Shown here piece after piece: positions 1 through 12,699 of a stretch of 64,000 nt of DNA; the first letter of the stretch is position 1, and each line of letters opens with the position of its first letter. The position numbers and the translations under genes are program-made. The notes below the pieces were generated by a model. It ran no database searches and was not told the DNA's origin. It saw only the letters and a list, made by a program, of their open reading frames with translations. This DNA is from Gigaspora rosea (lineage: Eukaryota > Glomeromycota > Glomeromycetes > Diversisporales > Gigasporaceae), in contig QKWP01000140.1 of NCBI GenBank assembly GCA_003550325.1, positions 245,836 through 309,835 on the forward strand. The letters are read 5' to 3'.

Positions 1-2789
1 GCTGTTTGCATACCCCTTCCAAAAAATCGCTAGTGTTTACACTAACCAAATTGGAAAGGCATCTACCATATTGAATACAATTATTACGAGTGGTTTATAA
101 CATAGAATAACATATAAAGTTCTTAGAGAAAACACTGAGAAAACTCTAAAAGAAGATTTTAGAATATAATAATAAAAGTAGTTGGGTTCTATGACTATTT
201 AATTTGGTTTAACATTAGGGCAGTGATAGATATTATGTAATATCCTAGGGGTGTGGATCAAAAAAATTTTTATATAAGACTAATTATACAATTTAATTGG
301 CTAATTGGTCTTATGTGGGGAGAGGGGAGTAGCACTATGATAAAATGATATTACGTAATATATGTCAATGCCTTTACTGGACCTTGGCCATTTTAGCAGA
401 TGGGACTCTATAATATTAACAATTTTTATTTTGTGAAGTCTAGAAGTACTTTAAAGTTCTCTCTAGCTAACTTTAGACCATAGATAAAAATTTACAGAAC
501 AACAGAAAACTGTAGTACAGTCTTAATTTTTTTATTCTTTGAGCTGTATATTGTTTTCATTTTATTGTTTTAAATCAAATCAAATCAAATTGAATTGCGA
601 AACTCTACTAGCAAATTTAATTGTTAATATTCAAGTTTTACAAGCTAAATATATTTTGACCCAATAATCTTTAATAGTTCTAATAGTTGTATTTGATAGA
701 TTTTTAATAGCTATAAAAATATAATTTTCTTAAATAATAAAATAAAAGATTTGCTATTAAAAATTTTGATAAGTTTTAAACTGTATTATAAAATAAAAAT
801 AAGTATTCTTGTAACTCAAATATTTTTAAAACTTTATAGTAACTTTATTAGTATACAATTACATTATCACAAAATAAAAAATTGTATTCTTTATAATAAA
901 AATTGTATTTTAAACTTTATAGTAACTTTATTAGTATACAATTACATTATCACAAAATAAAAAATTGTATTCTTTAAAATCTACTAATATGTTTAAACAA
1001 AACAATTTATTTAAATAATGTTTTTATAAATTCAAATTTATTTACAGCTTACTTACAAAATGCAAGTATAAGCACAAACTTACTTATTATAAACTTAATT
1101 TGAAATAACTATAATTATATTAATTGGTTCACAATTTATATAAATACTAAATACAATAATTATCTAGTGAAATCTAAACTACTATAAGCTTAAACACACC
1201 TTTTTTAAAATATTTTAATCTATATTAATTTAACCTAATGAAAATTATTTAAATTTTAATAATTGCAAACTATGATTGTTCAAACAACCAAAATTATCTA
1301 ATTAACTTAATATACAAATATTTTAAATAAATGCTTTAAAATAATAATATATAACAAAATTCTATATATTTATTATAATAGTTATTTTAAAAATAAAATA
1401 CTTATTACTACATCTATTTTCACAGCTATAGTCTATTTGGCCAGAACTAGTAACTATTTATTTTATATTATACAATATATTAAAAATATATGTATCATTA
1501 CAAATTAATCTAAAATTTTAATTTCAAGTATAATATTTTCAAAATTTATTTATCAAAAATAGTTAAAAAGAACTTTAAAAACTTATTATTTAGAGTATTT
1601 GCTAAACTCTTAGATTTTAACAAATCAAGCTCAAAATTCAAACTATTAAAGAATTTTTAATGCTTTAAATAAATATTATACAATAAAAACTTTACTTTGA
1701 ACATTAATATAATTATTAAGATATTATTAACAAATATTAATAAAATCTTGACTTTTTAATTTAATTTGTATTAAATTTTGTTTTTTAAACTAGTTGCCAA
1801 ACTCTTTATTATATTTAACTTTTTGTATTATATAGAATGTTTTAAATTAAAATAGCAAATTTTTAAATTTTTTTAATAAATTTGTAAATAAATATATAGC
1901 AATAAACAAACTTGCCTATACTACAAGTTTCAAAAACCAGTAATATAATAAAAAAATAAATCAAAGTAAAAAGATTTGTTTTAATTTATAGAAAATCAAA
2001 GCTATTTATATGTTTATAAAAACTTAACTAATAACCAAAACTTTTTTAAAAAATATCTATTAATTAGTAAAATGGCTTTTAATATAAATTATTATTTTAT
2101 GTGTACTAAATAAAGAAAAAACTTAATAAAAGTATTAAAAAACTTAATATTGCAAATATACTTTACAGAAACTATCTAATTTTTTTCATTAATTTATTAT
2201 AATCTTAAAGATTATAATAAAATTATCAAAATTATATTTTATAATATTCATATAATACCCATAATAATCTTATAATTATTTTAAAATAATCTTATAATAA
2301 TCTTATTTTATAATAATTTTAAAACTAACTTAAAATATCTTAAAATAATTTTATAATAATCTTAAAATAATCTTAAGATTATTTTATAATCACCTTAAAA
2401 AAATCTTAATAAAATCTTAAAAACATCTTAAAATAATCTTAAACAATAATCATATGGTTATTTTATAATAATTTATAATAATTAAACTATAATATAATTA
2501 TAATTTTAGTTATTAAATCTTAAAATAATCTTTTATTTATAAAAAAAATAATATTAATAACTTTAATATTATCTTAAACTATTTTAAACTCAAAAGAAAA
2601 GTACTAGTTTCTGTAAAGTAATATAATTCTTGCTCAAAGTACTATAGCAGTAACTAAGTTTTTTTATACTGATTATACTCTAATCAATAATTTATTGTTT
2701 AAGCTAAATAGACTATAGCAATTTTTTTTTATAGTAATCCAAAATTTATAAAAAGGCTATAATCATAACTTTTTACAGTAATAGCAATA
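1..2789. other. AT-rich gene-empty stretch
   Basis: No coding region could be supported. The sequence is almost wholly A/T with scattered stops in all frames. Four copies of the pentamer TCAAA/CAAAT stand near 565-590, and 2200-2470 is a degenerate array built on TCTTAAAATAA/CTTATAATAA words. The open frame at 751-960 lies inside a tandem duplication and is not convincing. Confidence 0.7.
828..980. repeat. 83-bp tandem duplication
   Basis: The block beginning AACTTTATAGTAACTTTATT at about 830 recurs at 913, a period of 83 bp, with almost no change. It creates the only open frame in this part of the window. Confidence 0.75.
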
Positions 2790-2967
2790 CAGTCAACTCT
2801 TTCTATACCAAACCCTTAAGTCTGGCAAAAAAAAAAAAAGTTTACTATAAAAAATTACTATGTTTTCTTAGTTTTTTTTATACCAAACTATTAAGAAATT
2901 TTAAAATTTTAAGTTTATTATATCTAGAGTTTATTAAAATAAAGTTCGTTATATCCAGAGTTGACTA
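2790..2967. mobile_element. Short pogo-like MITE with TA duplication
   Basis: The left end CAGTCAACTCT and the inverted right end AGAGTTGACTA form terminal inverted repeats flanked by TA on both sides. A TA duplication and a CAGTC start are typical of Tc1/mariner-pogo elements. The element is about 178 bp with no coding capacity; it includes a run of A at about 2827-2840. Confidence 0.6.
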
Positions 2968-3458
2968 TATTTAAGTAACTGTATTACTAGTATACATACA
3001 ACCAAGCTACTAGTTAAATAATTAAAGAAAATACCTAAACAATAAACTATTGAACAACAAAAATAATTAATATACTGCATAAACCATAATTATTTAATTT
3101 TATAACCAAGCATCTTTAATTTTCAAGTATAAGTTTATTACTCTAATAAAATCTTAAACCAATGGTATTAACTTACAAAAAATATAGTTTTTTCTTTTTA
3201 TAATTATATTTATATAATCATATTATATAAAAACCTTTTTATAATCACATCTCTATTTGAGCCCAATTACTATATATTAAAAAACCTCTAAATAGGCAAA
3301 AAATTACTATTATCCCAACTGTGTAATTATAAAGAAGAAAAACTGTACTTACAATATTGCTCCTTATCTGTATTTATAATAATTTCAACAACTAAAATAA
3401 TACTTTGAGTAGACAACTTCAAAACCAGAAAAAAAATCAAAAAACTAATACAAATATA

Positions 3459-3779
3459 CAGTCAGATCTCTATAAATGCAACCTCTATAAATGTAATACC
3501 TCTCTAAATGCAATTTTTGTTTGTTTGTAGTATTAAATACATATTTTTTTATATTTTGTAAATGCATATTCTCTTAAATAACTGTTTATATTACACTACT
3601 TTTCTAAACGCATGTAGCAATAAAATTTTAGCATTTGAGATAGGTTATGCAGTTTTTAGTAAAACTTGATGATCTAATTTTTAAAGCTGCAATTTAATTG
3701 GCTCTTTCTAAATGCAATATCTCTCTAAATGCATATTATAGGCTTGTTCATACATGTTGCATTTATGAAGGTTTAACTA
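3459..3779. mobile_element. Pogo-like MITE, 'CTCTATAAATGCA' family, copy 1
   Basis: It begins CAGTCAGATCTCTATAAATG and ends in the inverted form (CATTTATGAAGGTTTAACTA), with TA at both borders. The word CTCTATAAATGCA is repeated inside each arm, so the subterminal regions are themselves short tandem repeats. It is non-coding. A shorter relative lies at 5894-6068. Confidence 0.7.
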
Positions 3780-5282
3780 TACAATATTTGCAACTTTAAC
3801 TACAATTCTACAATTTATTACTAAATATTAAATTACATTTAAAATTAATAAATATTAAGATATACTAACTACTTAAGACTAGACTACAGCTCTAATATTA
3901 CTAATTTAAAAACTATTAAACCAAAATTTATTATACTTCAAAAGTATAAAAGTCCTATTATACAATAAAATAATTCTAATTTTACTCTATACAACTAGCT
4001 TCTAAAAATTTAATTTAGATATTAAATATTTTAAGATAATAATATTATACTAAAAAAAAAACAAACTCTTAGCACATAAGCAAACACATAACATGTTATA
4101 TTAAATTAAAACTATTAAATTAATTTTTATATTTTTATATTTATATTTTGATTGATTAAAATTAAACAATGATTGTAGCTAGTTAGATTTTTTTAAAATT
4201 GTATTCTTTTTTTAATTATTAGATGATTTTGATTACTAGTTAATTGATTTACTAAATAGTTAGATAAATTTTGGTTAATTCCAGTTTAAGATTCTTAATT
4301 TAAATTGATAGCCCAAGTTTGTATTTTATAATAATGATTAGAACAAAAAATGCATTATAGAATTTTCACAACTCCAATATTAAAAAAATATTATAACTTT
4401 AAATATTTTTTTCTCATACTTATAATCTAATTCTTGTAAAACTTTTGAATATAAATCATTATTTATATAATAAATTTTAGTTTTTCTATAAAGTTTTCAA
4501 CTTTAATAATATTAATTTCTAATAAATCTTGTGCAAATTTATGATTTAATTTATTAATCAAATTTTTTAAAGTATTATTATTTCCAAAATAAAGATCAAG
4601 AGTATTATCTAACTATAAAATTTTCTTTAGCTTATCTGAACTTGATCAATAGTATGAATTTGAAATACTTCATATTTTAGCTGATTATTAGTTTCAATTA
4701 TTAAAAAATTTATTTTTATATAACTATTTTTTAATATTTTATACATATAAAGAAGATTTGAAAATAAATTTGCATTTTTATATGCAATCATTATAGCATT
4801 TTTATTTTATTATTTAATAGCCAATTTTACAACTTATCAATATTTATTTTTGAATAGAAGTATTAAAGTCAAAAATATAATCTAGATTAAACAAATTATA
4901 TAAATATTTAAGTAGTTAAAATATAATAAAAATTTTAAAAATTTAAATTTAATTAATCTAATGCAGACTTTTTTTCTTGAATATCTTAGATATTTTTACT
5001 GCATAAAATATTATTTCTATACTGTGCTCAATTTAATATCTTATACAATTCATAATAAGAAAAGTTCTGTATTAATTGTTTGCTAAGTGTTCAAGTGCTT
5101 TTGTACTATGCATTTAAAAAAATAAATATTTTGGATAGTAATTTTTATGAACTAAAATAAGCAAGACTAATAATTCTATTAAACTACAAAATATATTAAA
5201 ACTTTGTAATAAAATATAGCTTTATTCATATTATACAATTTTGCTAAATATAAGATAGCATATTAATCAATATAATTCTTCT
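3780..5282. other. AT-rich spacer
   Basis: No gene, RNA or clear element could be seen. Stops are dense in all six frames. Confidence 0.6.
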
Positions 5283-5541
5283 ATATATGGAAGAACATTA
5301 ATAAAAAAGGAACAAATTTTTTCTAAGTAAAAGGGTTTTTTAACTTTAAGTTAAAATAATTTAATAACTACTTAACCAAATTTAATTAAAATTTTTTATT
5401 TTAATTTTTTATAGTTATAAAATTAAAGCAAAAAAAATTTATTAAATTTAATTTAGTAGTTATTAAGATATTTTAATTTAAAATTTTAAAAAAAGTTACT
5501 AAAATGATTTGTTCTTTTTTTATTAATGTCCCCCATATATA
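5283..5541. mobile_element. MITE with about 35-bp inverted ends
   Basis: The left arm (TATATATGGAAGAACATTAA at 5283) pairs with the right arm at about 5500-5541 (ATTAATGTCCCCCATATATA). The interior is non-coding. The TATATA at each border may be the duplicated target or part of the arm. Confidence 0.6.
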
Positions 5542-5893
5542 GAAAAAATATCTATTATGATTCTAGTTTTATGAAGAATGTTTCAATTAAAAAATAAATT
5601 AAATAATTTGTTTATTTTATTAAATTTAGCTTTAAAATTAATATTAAAATTTAAATAAAGAATTAATATAAATTATTAAAAAATTATTTACCAAAAATAA
5701 AAAGATATATATTCTTTAAATATATTAATTAATAATTTGCAAGTAAATGAGAACTTAATACTAGGAGAATTTTTATAATAAAATATACACGTAGTAAAAA
5801 ATATTATAAAAATTTTTAATTTAAATTACTTGTAATTTTTTATTTATTTAACTAATTTTACTAATTTTACTATTATTAGAATTATAAAAACTA

Positions 5894-6068
5894 TAGTTAG
5901 ACCTCTATAAATACAACCTTTATAAATGCAATACCTCTATAAATACATGGTCTTGTTGTGTTTCTGCTATATATGCACTTATAGATTTTTATTCTTCTAA
6001 ATTTAATACTTATCTAAATGCACAATTTTTTGCTGTCTCTACATAGTGCATTTATAGAGAGTTAACTG
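5894..6068. mobile_element. Pogo-like MITE, 'CTCTATAAATGCA' family, copy 2
   Basis: The ends TAGTTAGACCTCTATAAATA and its inverted partner ending GTTAACTG are flanked by TA. Internal CTATAAATGCA repeats match those of the element at 3459-3779. It is 175 bp and non-coding. Confidence 0.65.
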
Positions 6069-6614
6069 TAGCTCTACAACTTTTATTAGAAGCTTACAAA
6101 ATATTAGCTTAATAAAAAATTAACTTTACTTAGTCAAAAATACTAATTTTAATATTTTATATGTGTTACTATAGATTTTATTAATACAAATTTTCATTTA
6201 TTTGTAAATTATCAATTAACTAATAACCAAATCTTGATAAGCCTTGGCTACTCTAGTTTGTTTAGACCACAGATAAGTACTAGATCTACTTTTGTTTATT
6301 TAGCTATATGTCTATGTTCTTTTTTTTAACATTAGATTTAAATTATAAAATTTTTTTTAACTATAAAAAAGTTTTCATTAAATTAATAAAGATAAGAGCA
6401 AGATCTTACTATTAAAATTAAAAAAATAAAAAGATAGACAAATAAAGCTGTTTTATTATCATCTAAACATCTATTATTTTGATATTAAGCCAAAAAAGTT
6501 GAACAAAATAATCTATATGCAGCTTTGTCATCTTGTTATCTATATTAATAATATTTTGAATATAAAGAGCAAAATTTTTTTCTGTACAAGCTGATAAATT
6601 TGATCGTAACACAT

Positions 6615-6722
6615 AGCATATGGGCAGATTTGATTTACATGATGATAGGGTTGTAATATTGTACATCAATAATGTACAATATAACAACCCATTATCATAT
6701 GAATCAAATCCGCCCATATGGT
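6615..6722. mobile_element. Near-complete palindrome (foldback MITE)
   Basis: The left arm CATATGGGCAGATTTGATTT pairs with the right arm AATCAAATCCGCCCATATGG over about 50 bp on each side, leaving almost no loop. The palindrome also produces mirror-image open frames on both strands here, which are not genes. Confidence 0.7.
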
Positions 6723-7211
6723 ATTATTCTCTAGAACTAAAAAATGAGCTCTACTATGAATTGCATTTTTACTATTTTTTTAGCATATTTGAATACAAAT
6801 TATAGGCTTTTTAGAATAAATAAATGCTTAAAAATGTATATTGTAAACCATATTTCTATATACAAGAAATTCTTGTGTAACATTGCTTTGTATAGGTAAT
6901 ATTTGTGTATTAAATTCAGTAATTTTACTATCTGTGTCTATGCTTAATATATTAATATTTGTTTGAATTGATATATCTACAATTTTTTTAAAAATTGTAA
7001 AAATTTCTTAAGCTATATTATTACTCTTTGTTGGTAACAAAGCAATAACAACTAAAAAAATTTTGCTAATAAAAATTTATTAAATAAATATTTTTTACAA
7101 ATTTTAATCTATAATTAATATCACTATAATCAAATTACCTTTAAAACAACATATTTTACATGTAATACAAAATTATTTATTATTTTGAATTTTTTTGATT
7201 TTTAAATATAT

Positions 7212-7428
7212 GTGGTGGCTTATGCTAAAATTGGCTTATGCTGAAATCTGGGGTCTCGATTTAAATTTATAATACCTATAAAATCCACATACACATTTTT
7301 ATTAATAACCCTAACCCTAACCAAACTATATAAAACAATACCCCTAAAAAAGCCCTCTAAAATTTTATAATTTCATAATAAAATAACTTAAATTTTCAGA
7401 ATAAGCCAATTTCAACATAAGCTGCCAC
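7212..7428. mobile_element. MITE family A, copy 1, 7-bp target duplication
   Basis: The ends GTGGTGGCTTATGCT and (inverted) GTGGCAGCTTATGTT are flanked by a perfect 7-bp duplication AATATAT (7205-7211 and 7429-7435). The loop holds a telomere-like run (CCCTAA repeats, 7308-7322). The subterminal GGGGTCTCGATTT word is shared with the element at 8539-8713, which also has a 7-bp duplication, so the two form one family. Confidence 0.8.
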
Positions 7429-8538
7429 AATATATATCATTATATATTAATATATTTGTATATTCAATGCTTAAAATTAATCAAATTACATCTTAAATCT
7501 CATGAATAAGTTATTTAGCTTCAATTTTAGTGCAAAAAAGTGACCAAAACCCTAAAGTTAATCAAGCAAATTATTAAGTAATATGAATTGCCCCGCTTTA
7601 GACATCCCCCAATTTGGTCTTAATATAAAATTTGTTTTTTTAACAATAAAAATAAATAATATTCAGAAAAAAAGCTTTATTATAGTTAGTATAGCATACA
7701 TGCATTATTCTTTATTTAATTATATTTAACATATATGCATTACTCTTTATTTAAACAAGGACGACCACTATGACAGCGGCTTGTGCACTTCGTGTTTACC
7801 TTTCTGCATCTGCACCTTTTATTATCATATAAACCCTTGCAGCTGCCAATAGAACCTGACATCATTCCTACACTCTGAAGTCTCGCTGCTTCTCGAATTG
7901 ATATTTCGTCCGATGGAATTTCATTAAGTTCAGGATAAGTGATAGCTTCTAGTGCTGGAGAAATAACATACACTAATTACACCAAATTTACAACCCAGTT
8001 TGTATCGATCTTCTCTAGTCTTTTCTAAAATCTTACAAGGTAGGGTTGGACGATCAATGCCAAATCGATCAATCTTTGGAATGTTTACTCTTACGAAATC
8101 ACCAACTTTAAAATCAACAAGCTTTCTTTTTTTTATCATTTGTTGGGTCATTTTGTCAGTATACTGCTGAAGATTTTGTCGTGCAGCCTCTCGTAGCATT
8201 TCATATTGTTCGGAGTTTGAAGGATTATTAGTTATATCTGTAAGAGCTAGATATAAATTTCGATATTAATAACTATCATACCTTCAAAAAAAACAAATAC
8301 AAAAATTTTGAATAACTTACCATAATTACTAGGTGAAGACTTTGAATTGTTACGGATTTTGAGTGATAGTTCTGAACAACCAAGATCATTATCAGGCAAA
8401 GATACTGAACTACTGGAACTATCAGGCAAAGGCACTAGAGAATGACTATCGGGCAAGGCACTAGATAGAAAATTGATATAAATGACAGAATGAATAATTA
8501 TTGAGTAATAGCATAATCTAACTACTACTATAATTATT

Positions 8539-8713
8539 GTTGCGGCTGATGCTGAAATTTTTGATCTATTTTAATATAAAATTTTAAGTGATGTTTTTTT
8601 TATTTTTGTCTTATTGAGTTAGATAGGGTTTGGGTATAGATTTCATATATGTGAATTTTTGCAGGGCTTATAGTTTCAAATCGAGACCCCAAAATTTCAG
8701 CATCAGCTGCGAC
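8539..8713. mobile_element. MITE family A, copy 2, inside an intron
   Basis: The ends GTTGCGGCTGATGCTGAAAT and the inverted GTCGCAGCTGATGCTGAAAT are flanked by a perfect AATTATT duplication (8532-8538 and 8714-8720). It lies in one intron of the mini-exon array, so it would be spliced out. It shares the GGTCTCGATTT subterminal word with the copy at 7212-7428. Confidence 0.85.
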
Positions 8714-10803
8714 AATTATTAGACAAAAGCACTGGATTAAAATGGGCGAAGGCATTGAACAACTACCATGATTATTGGGCGAAGACACTAAATAAAAAAA
8801 CATATTAGATGGCATATTAAATAATTAAAACATTATTATTGAACAAAAGCACTATATAACTACCATAGTTATTGGGCGAAGGCACTAGACAACCAACGTA
8901 ACTATTGGGCGAAGGCACTAGATAAAAAAAACTAGTTATTAACTGACATACTAAATAATCAAAGCATTGCTATTGTGTGAAACAATATAATTACCATAGT
9001 TATTGGGTGAAGGCATTGGACAACCACTGGGACTATCGGGTGAAAGCATTGAACAACCACTGGGACTATCAGGCAAAGGCATTGGATGACCACCAGAACT
9101 ATCGGGTGAAGGCATTGGACAACCACCAGGACTATCGGACGACATTAAACAAAAAAGCTGTTATTAGATAGAATACAAATAATTAACCCATTATTATTGG
9201 GCAAAAGCACAATATAACTACAGTACTATGGGAAGGCACTAAACAACCAATGTAACTATTGGGCAAAGGCACTAGATAAAAAAGAATTTATTAAATAGTA
9301 TACTAAATAATCAAAGCATTACTATTGTGTGAAGCACATATAATTACTATAGTTATTGAACAAAGGCATTGGATAACCACCGGGACTATCGGGCGAAGGC
9401 ACTAAATAAAAAAAGATTAGATGAAATACTAAATAATCAAAGCATTCTATTCATAAAATTACCATGGTTATTGGGCGAAGGTGCTAGATTTATGGGCGAA
9501 GACATTGAACCACCAGTACTATCGGGCGAAGGCACTAAACAAAAAAAGCTATTAGATGACATACAAATAATTAAAAACCTATTATTGGGCGAAAGCACAA
9601 TATAACTACTATGGTTTTCGGGAGAAGGCACTGGACAACTACTATATTTATTGGGTGAATGCACTAGATAAAAAATTGGTAATATACTAAATAAATAATT
9701 AAGGTATTATTTGGTGAAGGTACAATATAACTACCATAGTTATAGTTATTTGGCGGTACTAAATAGTACTACAGTTATTAGATGAAGGCACTAAATAAAA
9801 AAAATCATTACTAGATGGCATGCTAGATAATCAAAGCAAATTGTTGGTGAAAGCACAATATAACTACCATAGTTATTGGGCAAAGACATTGGATTTATGG
9901 GCGAAGACACTAGACAACCGCTATGGCTAGTGGGTGAATAGTTATTAAGTGAAGATACTTGACAACCAATGTGCTATTGGGCAAAGACACTAAATAAAAA
10001 AACCCCCTAATTATTAAATGACATACAAATATCAAAGCATTATTGTTGTATAGATGCACAATATAACTACTATAGTTATTTGGCATAGATGTCGAATTTA
10101 TGGGCAAAGGCATTGAATGACTACTGGAACTATTGGGCGAAGGCATTGAGTGACTACTGGAACTATTGGGCAAAGGCGAACGACTACTGAGACTATTGGG
10201 CAAAGGCACTAGAGAAAAATGCTAGAATTAGATGGCATACTAAATATTCAAAGCATTATTGTTGTGTAGAAGCACAATATAACTACTGTAGAGATTTGAT
10301 GAGGATACTAAATTTATGGGCAAAGGCATTGGAAGACCACCGGGACTATTGGGAGAAGATACTAAATAAAAAAATTGTTATTAGATGACATACTAAATAA
10401 TTAAAATATTATTATTGGGTAGAAACACAATATAACTACTATAATTATCAGGCGAAGATATCGAGCAACTACCAGGCGAAGGCACTAGACGGTTATTGGT
10501 TGAAGGCACTAATAAAAAAAAATTATTAGACAAAATAATCAAATATAATTTTTAAAAAAAGCATAATATAGCTACCATAATTATCGGGCGAAGATATTGA
10601 GCAATTACCAGGCGAAGATACTAGATAAAAATTGGTATATAATATATTGAATAATGCGAAAGAATCATAAAGCTACAAAATTATTGGGTGAATACGGAAT
10701 AACAACCATAATTATCTGGTGAAGATACTAGATAAAAAAAAATTATTATTAAATAGCATACTAAATAGTTAGTATTATTACTGAGTGAAAACAGGTATTT
10801 CAC

Positions 10804-10989
10804 AGATCAGTATAGTATAGGTGAGCAGATCCGTATAGTATAGACTGAATTTTTAAATCTATACTATACTAATCCGGTGTAATATATAATAGGGTTAGTT
10901 AGGGTTAGGAATTATAGCTGATCGGTATAGTATAGATCTTAAATTTGGCCTATACTATACAGATTTGCTTACCTATACCATACTGATCT
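10804..10989. mobile_element. MITE with CAGTATAGTATAG arms
   Basis: Inverted arms AGATCAGTATAGTATAGGTG and its mirror (CCTATACCATACTGATCT) enclose a loop with GGGTTAGTTAGGGTTAGG. The arms carry repeats of GTATAGTATAG. The element sits inside an intron of the mini-exon array. I saw no clear target duplication. Confidence 0.75.
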
Positions 10990-12699
10990 ATAATCTCGAT
11001 GAAAACAGTATAACTACCATAGTTATTAGACGGTCCTAGATGACTGATATAGTTATTAGACAAAAACACTAGGATTTTGGGTGAAAATGCTGATCTTTCA
11101 GGCGAAGGTACTGGGAGACCAGTATGATAATTGGATAGTGCTAGTAAACCAATACTATCGGGTGATCGTTCTGGATTATCAGGTAAAAACTCTACAAAGT
11201 ATTAAGTAATGATATATTTAAAAAAAAAATTTAAAATAAGTCTGATATTTGTTTTTGCAGTTTAAGGTTTATCCTTTCTTTGTTGATACTTTGTATTTGG
11301 TCGACCATTATCTTGCTGTCAATATTTTTAACTATTTGGGGCAAAAACAACTCAAAAGAATAAAGGGATCGAGAGTGTGAGAAAAAAATTATAAAAGTTT
11401 GAAATTTTAATACTAGTCATACCATCATCCAAGTCTGTTTCATCAGCATTGAGGATTTCGATTGTATCTGGAATTGCCTCTTCGTCAAAAATATTGTTTG
11501 CAAAAAGTTCATTGACAAGAGAACATTGCCATGGGGCTTGTCACTATAGACAATTTCGTAGGGGGATTTTTTGTATAACCTATACCAAGAATTGTTCATT
11601 GCTACAACAACGAACCTTAAACCAAATGACCAATCATCCCGACTGGTTGTTTCTCTCCATTTACCTAGCTTTTGTTCTAAGATACCGTTGGCCCTTTCAA
11701 CAAGACCTTGTGATTGGGAATGCCGAGGGCATCCATTAATAATCTTCACAGATGGCCATAGCACAATTAATTCTTTGATGGTTTGTCCTACGAATTCTTT
11801 GCCGTTATCTGACTATAAAATAGTCGGGGTGATCCAATCATGTGAAAAGTTCAAAAAGGTATGATGCGACTTCGATCGGTCTCTTTGATGTTAGGCATAC
11901 ATATTTAAACCCTCTGTCCGGGATATAGGATAGGTTAATCAGATCTATTTGTAAAATAAAAGTACAATTTAAAAAAAAAGTTTAATTTCATTTAACCTCA
12001 AAAATATAATATCACCTGTAAACGGAACAAAAAATGTTTTGCAATGATTTGTTTTGCAGCCAAAGGGTGGAACGCTGGCTTTCTTACTGCACATGCCGTA
12101 CAATTGTTCACAAATTCCTTAACGATTTCTTGCCTAATGAATCCCTATTTTTCTCAGATTGATGTCCAGGTTTGTTTCTGACCTCCGTGTTAAGCAACCA
12201 CACTGTGGGTATAATATAGAACCTCATAGAATCTCTTTACTATTAGCACAGGATTATTCGTGGCCTTCACAAGTACTCTATAGTCTCCTGGCACAATTTC
12301 TTCAAGTATAAATTTTTTTTTAGCCCAGGACCTTGTATTTTTGTCGCAAAGAGAGATAGATATCTTTTGGGTTTAATAAGATAGCCTTAATTTGATTTAA
12401 AAGTTCATTGTTTATTAAGGCTTTTTTTTGTTTTGCCTTTGGAAGGTTAGTTATATACTTTTTCACGATTTGGTTGAGGGTATCTCTACTAATAAATGTA
12501 TACTCCATTTATATAGATGATAAAAGGTGCCAAGGCTAAAGTTAAAGGAAATAAAGCGATGGCAAACAAAGACAAAGCTGGATCAGAGTAATAAAACAGC
12601 GCCAAAGAATAATGCTAATGCTTAATTGAAACAGGAACAAGATCAAAGATATAAAGATAAGAATATATAGGATCGAAAGTAGATATTATGGTAAAAAAA

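Larger units (their letters stand above)
8253..11191 (-). repeat. Tandem array of about 16 mini-exon/intron units
   Basis: On the minus strand short exons encoding variants of 'VPSPDSPGGCPMPSPNNYG' alternate with introns of roughly 60-85 bp. The introns run from GTAGTTATATTGTGCTT through a shared TTTGATTATTTAGTATG and a CTAAT-type branch word to TTTTTTTATCTAG. Exons whose borders I traced, such as 11018-11191 (58 codons), 10707-10727 (7 codons) and the 45-, 69- and 54-base ones, are multiples of three and start and stop in phase 1, so any number of units keeps the frame. Several units have decayed: one acceptor is TTTAA near 9146, and the units near 9760 and 9930 carry stops. The array joins in phase to the following exon at about 8253 ('ALTDITNNPSNSEQYEMLRE'). 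Two MITEs sit inside its introns. Confidence 0.8.
7740..12508 (-). pseudogene. Broken integrase gene (KRBA2/SCAND3-like, Ty3-type)
   Basis: The minus-strand pieces read in order as one decayed integrase. The N-terminal part starts MEYTFISRDTLNQIVKKYI (12508). A zinc-binding HxxxxH...CxxC segment follows (about 12260-12010, 'NNCTACAVRK'). An intron (about 12010-11945) separates it from the catalytic core beginning 'IDLINLSYIPDRGFKYVC', which ends with 'PRHSQSQGLVERANGILEQK' carrying the active-site Glu (11764-11417). The 3' exons encode an SH3-like segment 'VDFKVGDFVRVNIPKIDRF' (about 8110-8050) and a Cys-rich tail 'CRCRKVNTKCTSRCH' ending at 7740. Damage is plain: a frameshift near 12355, in-frame stops (for example TAA at 12190-12192), a frameshift and deletion across the second Asp region at about 11820-11900, and one extra T near 7966 before 'SPALEA'. 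Between core and tail the gene is stretched by the mini-exon array. Family naming is from memory; the integrase identity is firm. Confidence 0.85.

Noticed and set aside
6463..6805. Two opposing frames with similar products (GGFDSYDNG and GRFDLHDD)
   Set aside because: Both are produced by the arms of one palindrome.
7300..7325. Chromosome end or fusion scar from CCCTAA repeats
   Set aside because: The run is only about three units and lies in the loop of a MITE with target duplication.
8300..10800. CRISPR-like look of regularly spaced repeats
   Set aside because: Repeats are diverged, unit spacing varies, 'spacers' are related to each other and carry splice signals; the genome is eukaryotic.
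11449..11864. Plus-strand frames of about 97 codons
   Set aside because: Antisense shadows of the integrase core, which has clear motifs on the minus strand.
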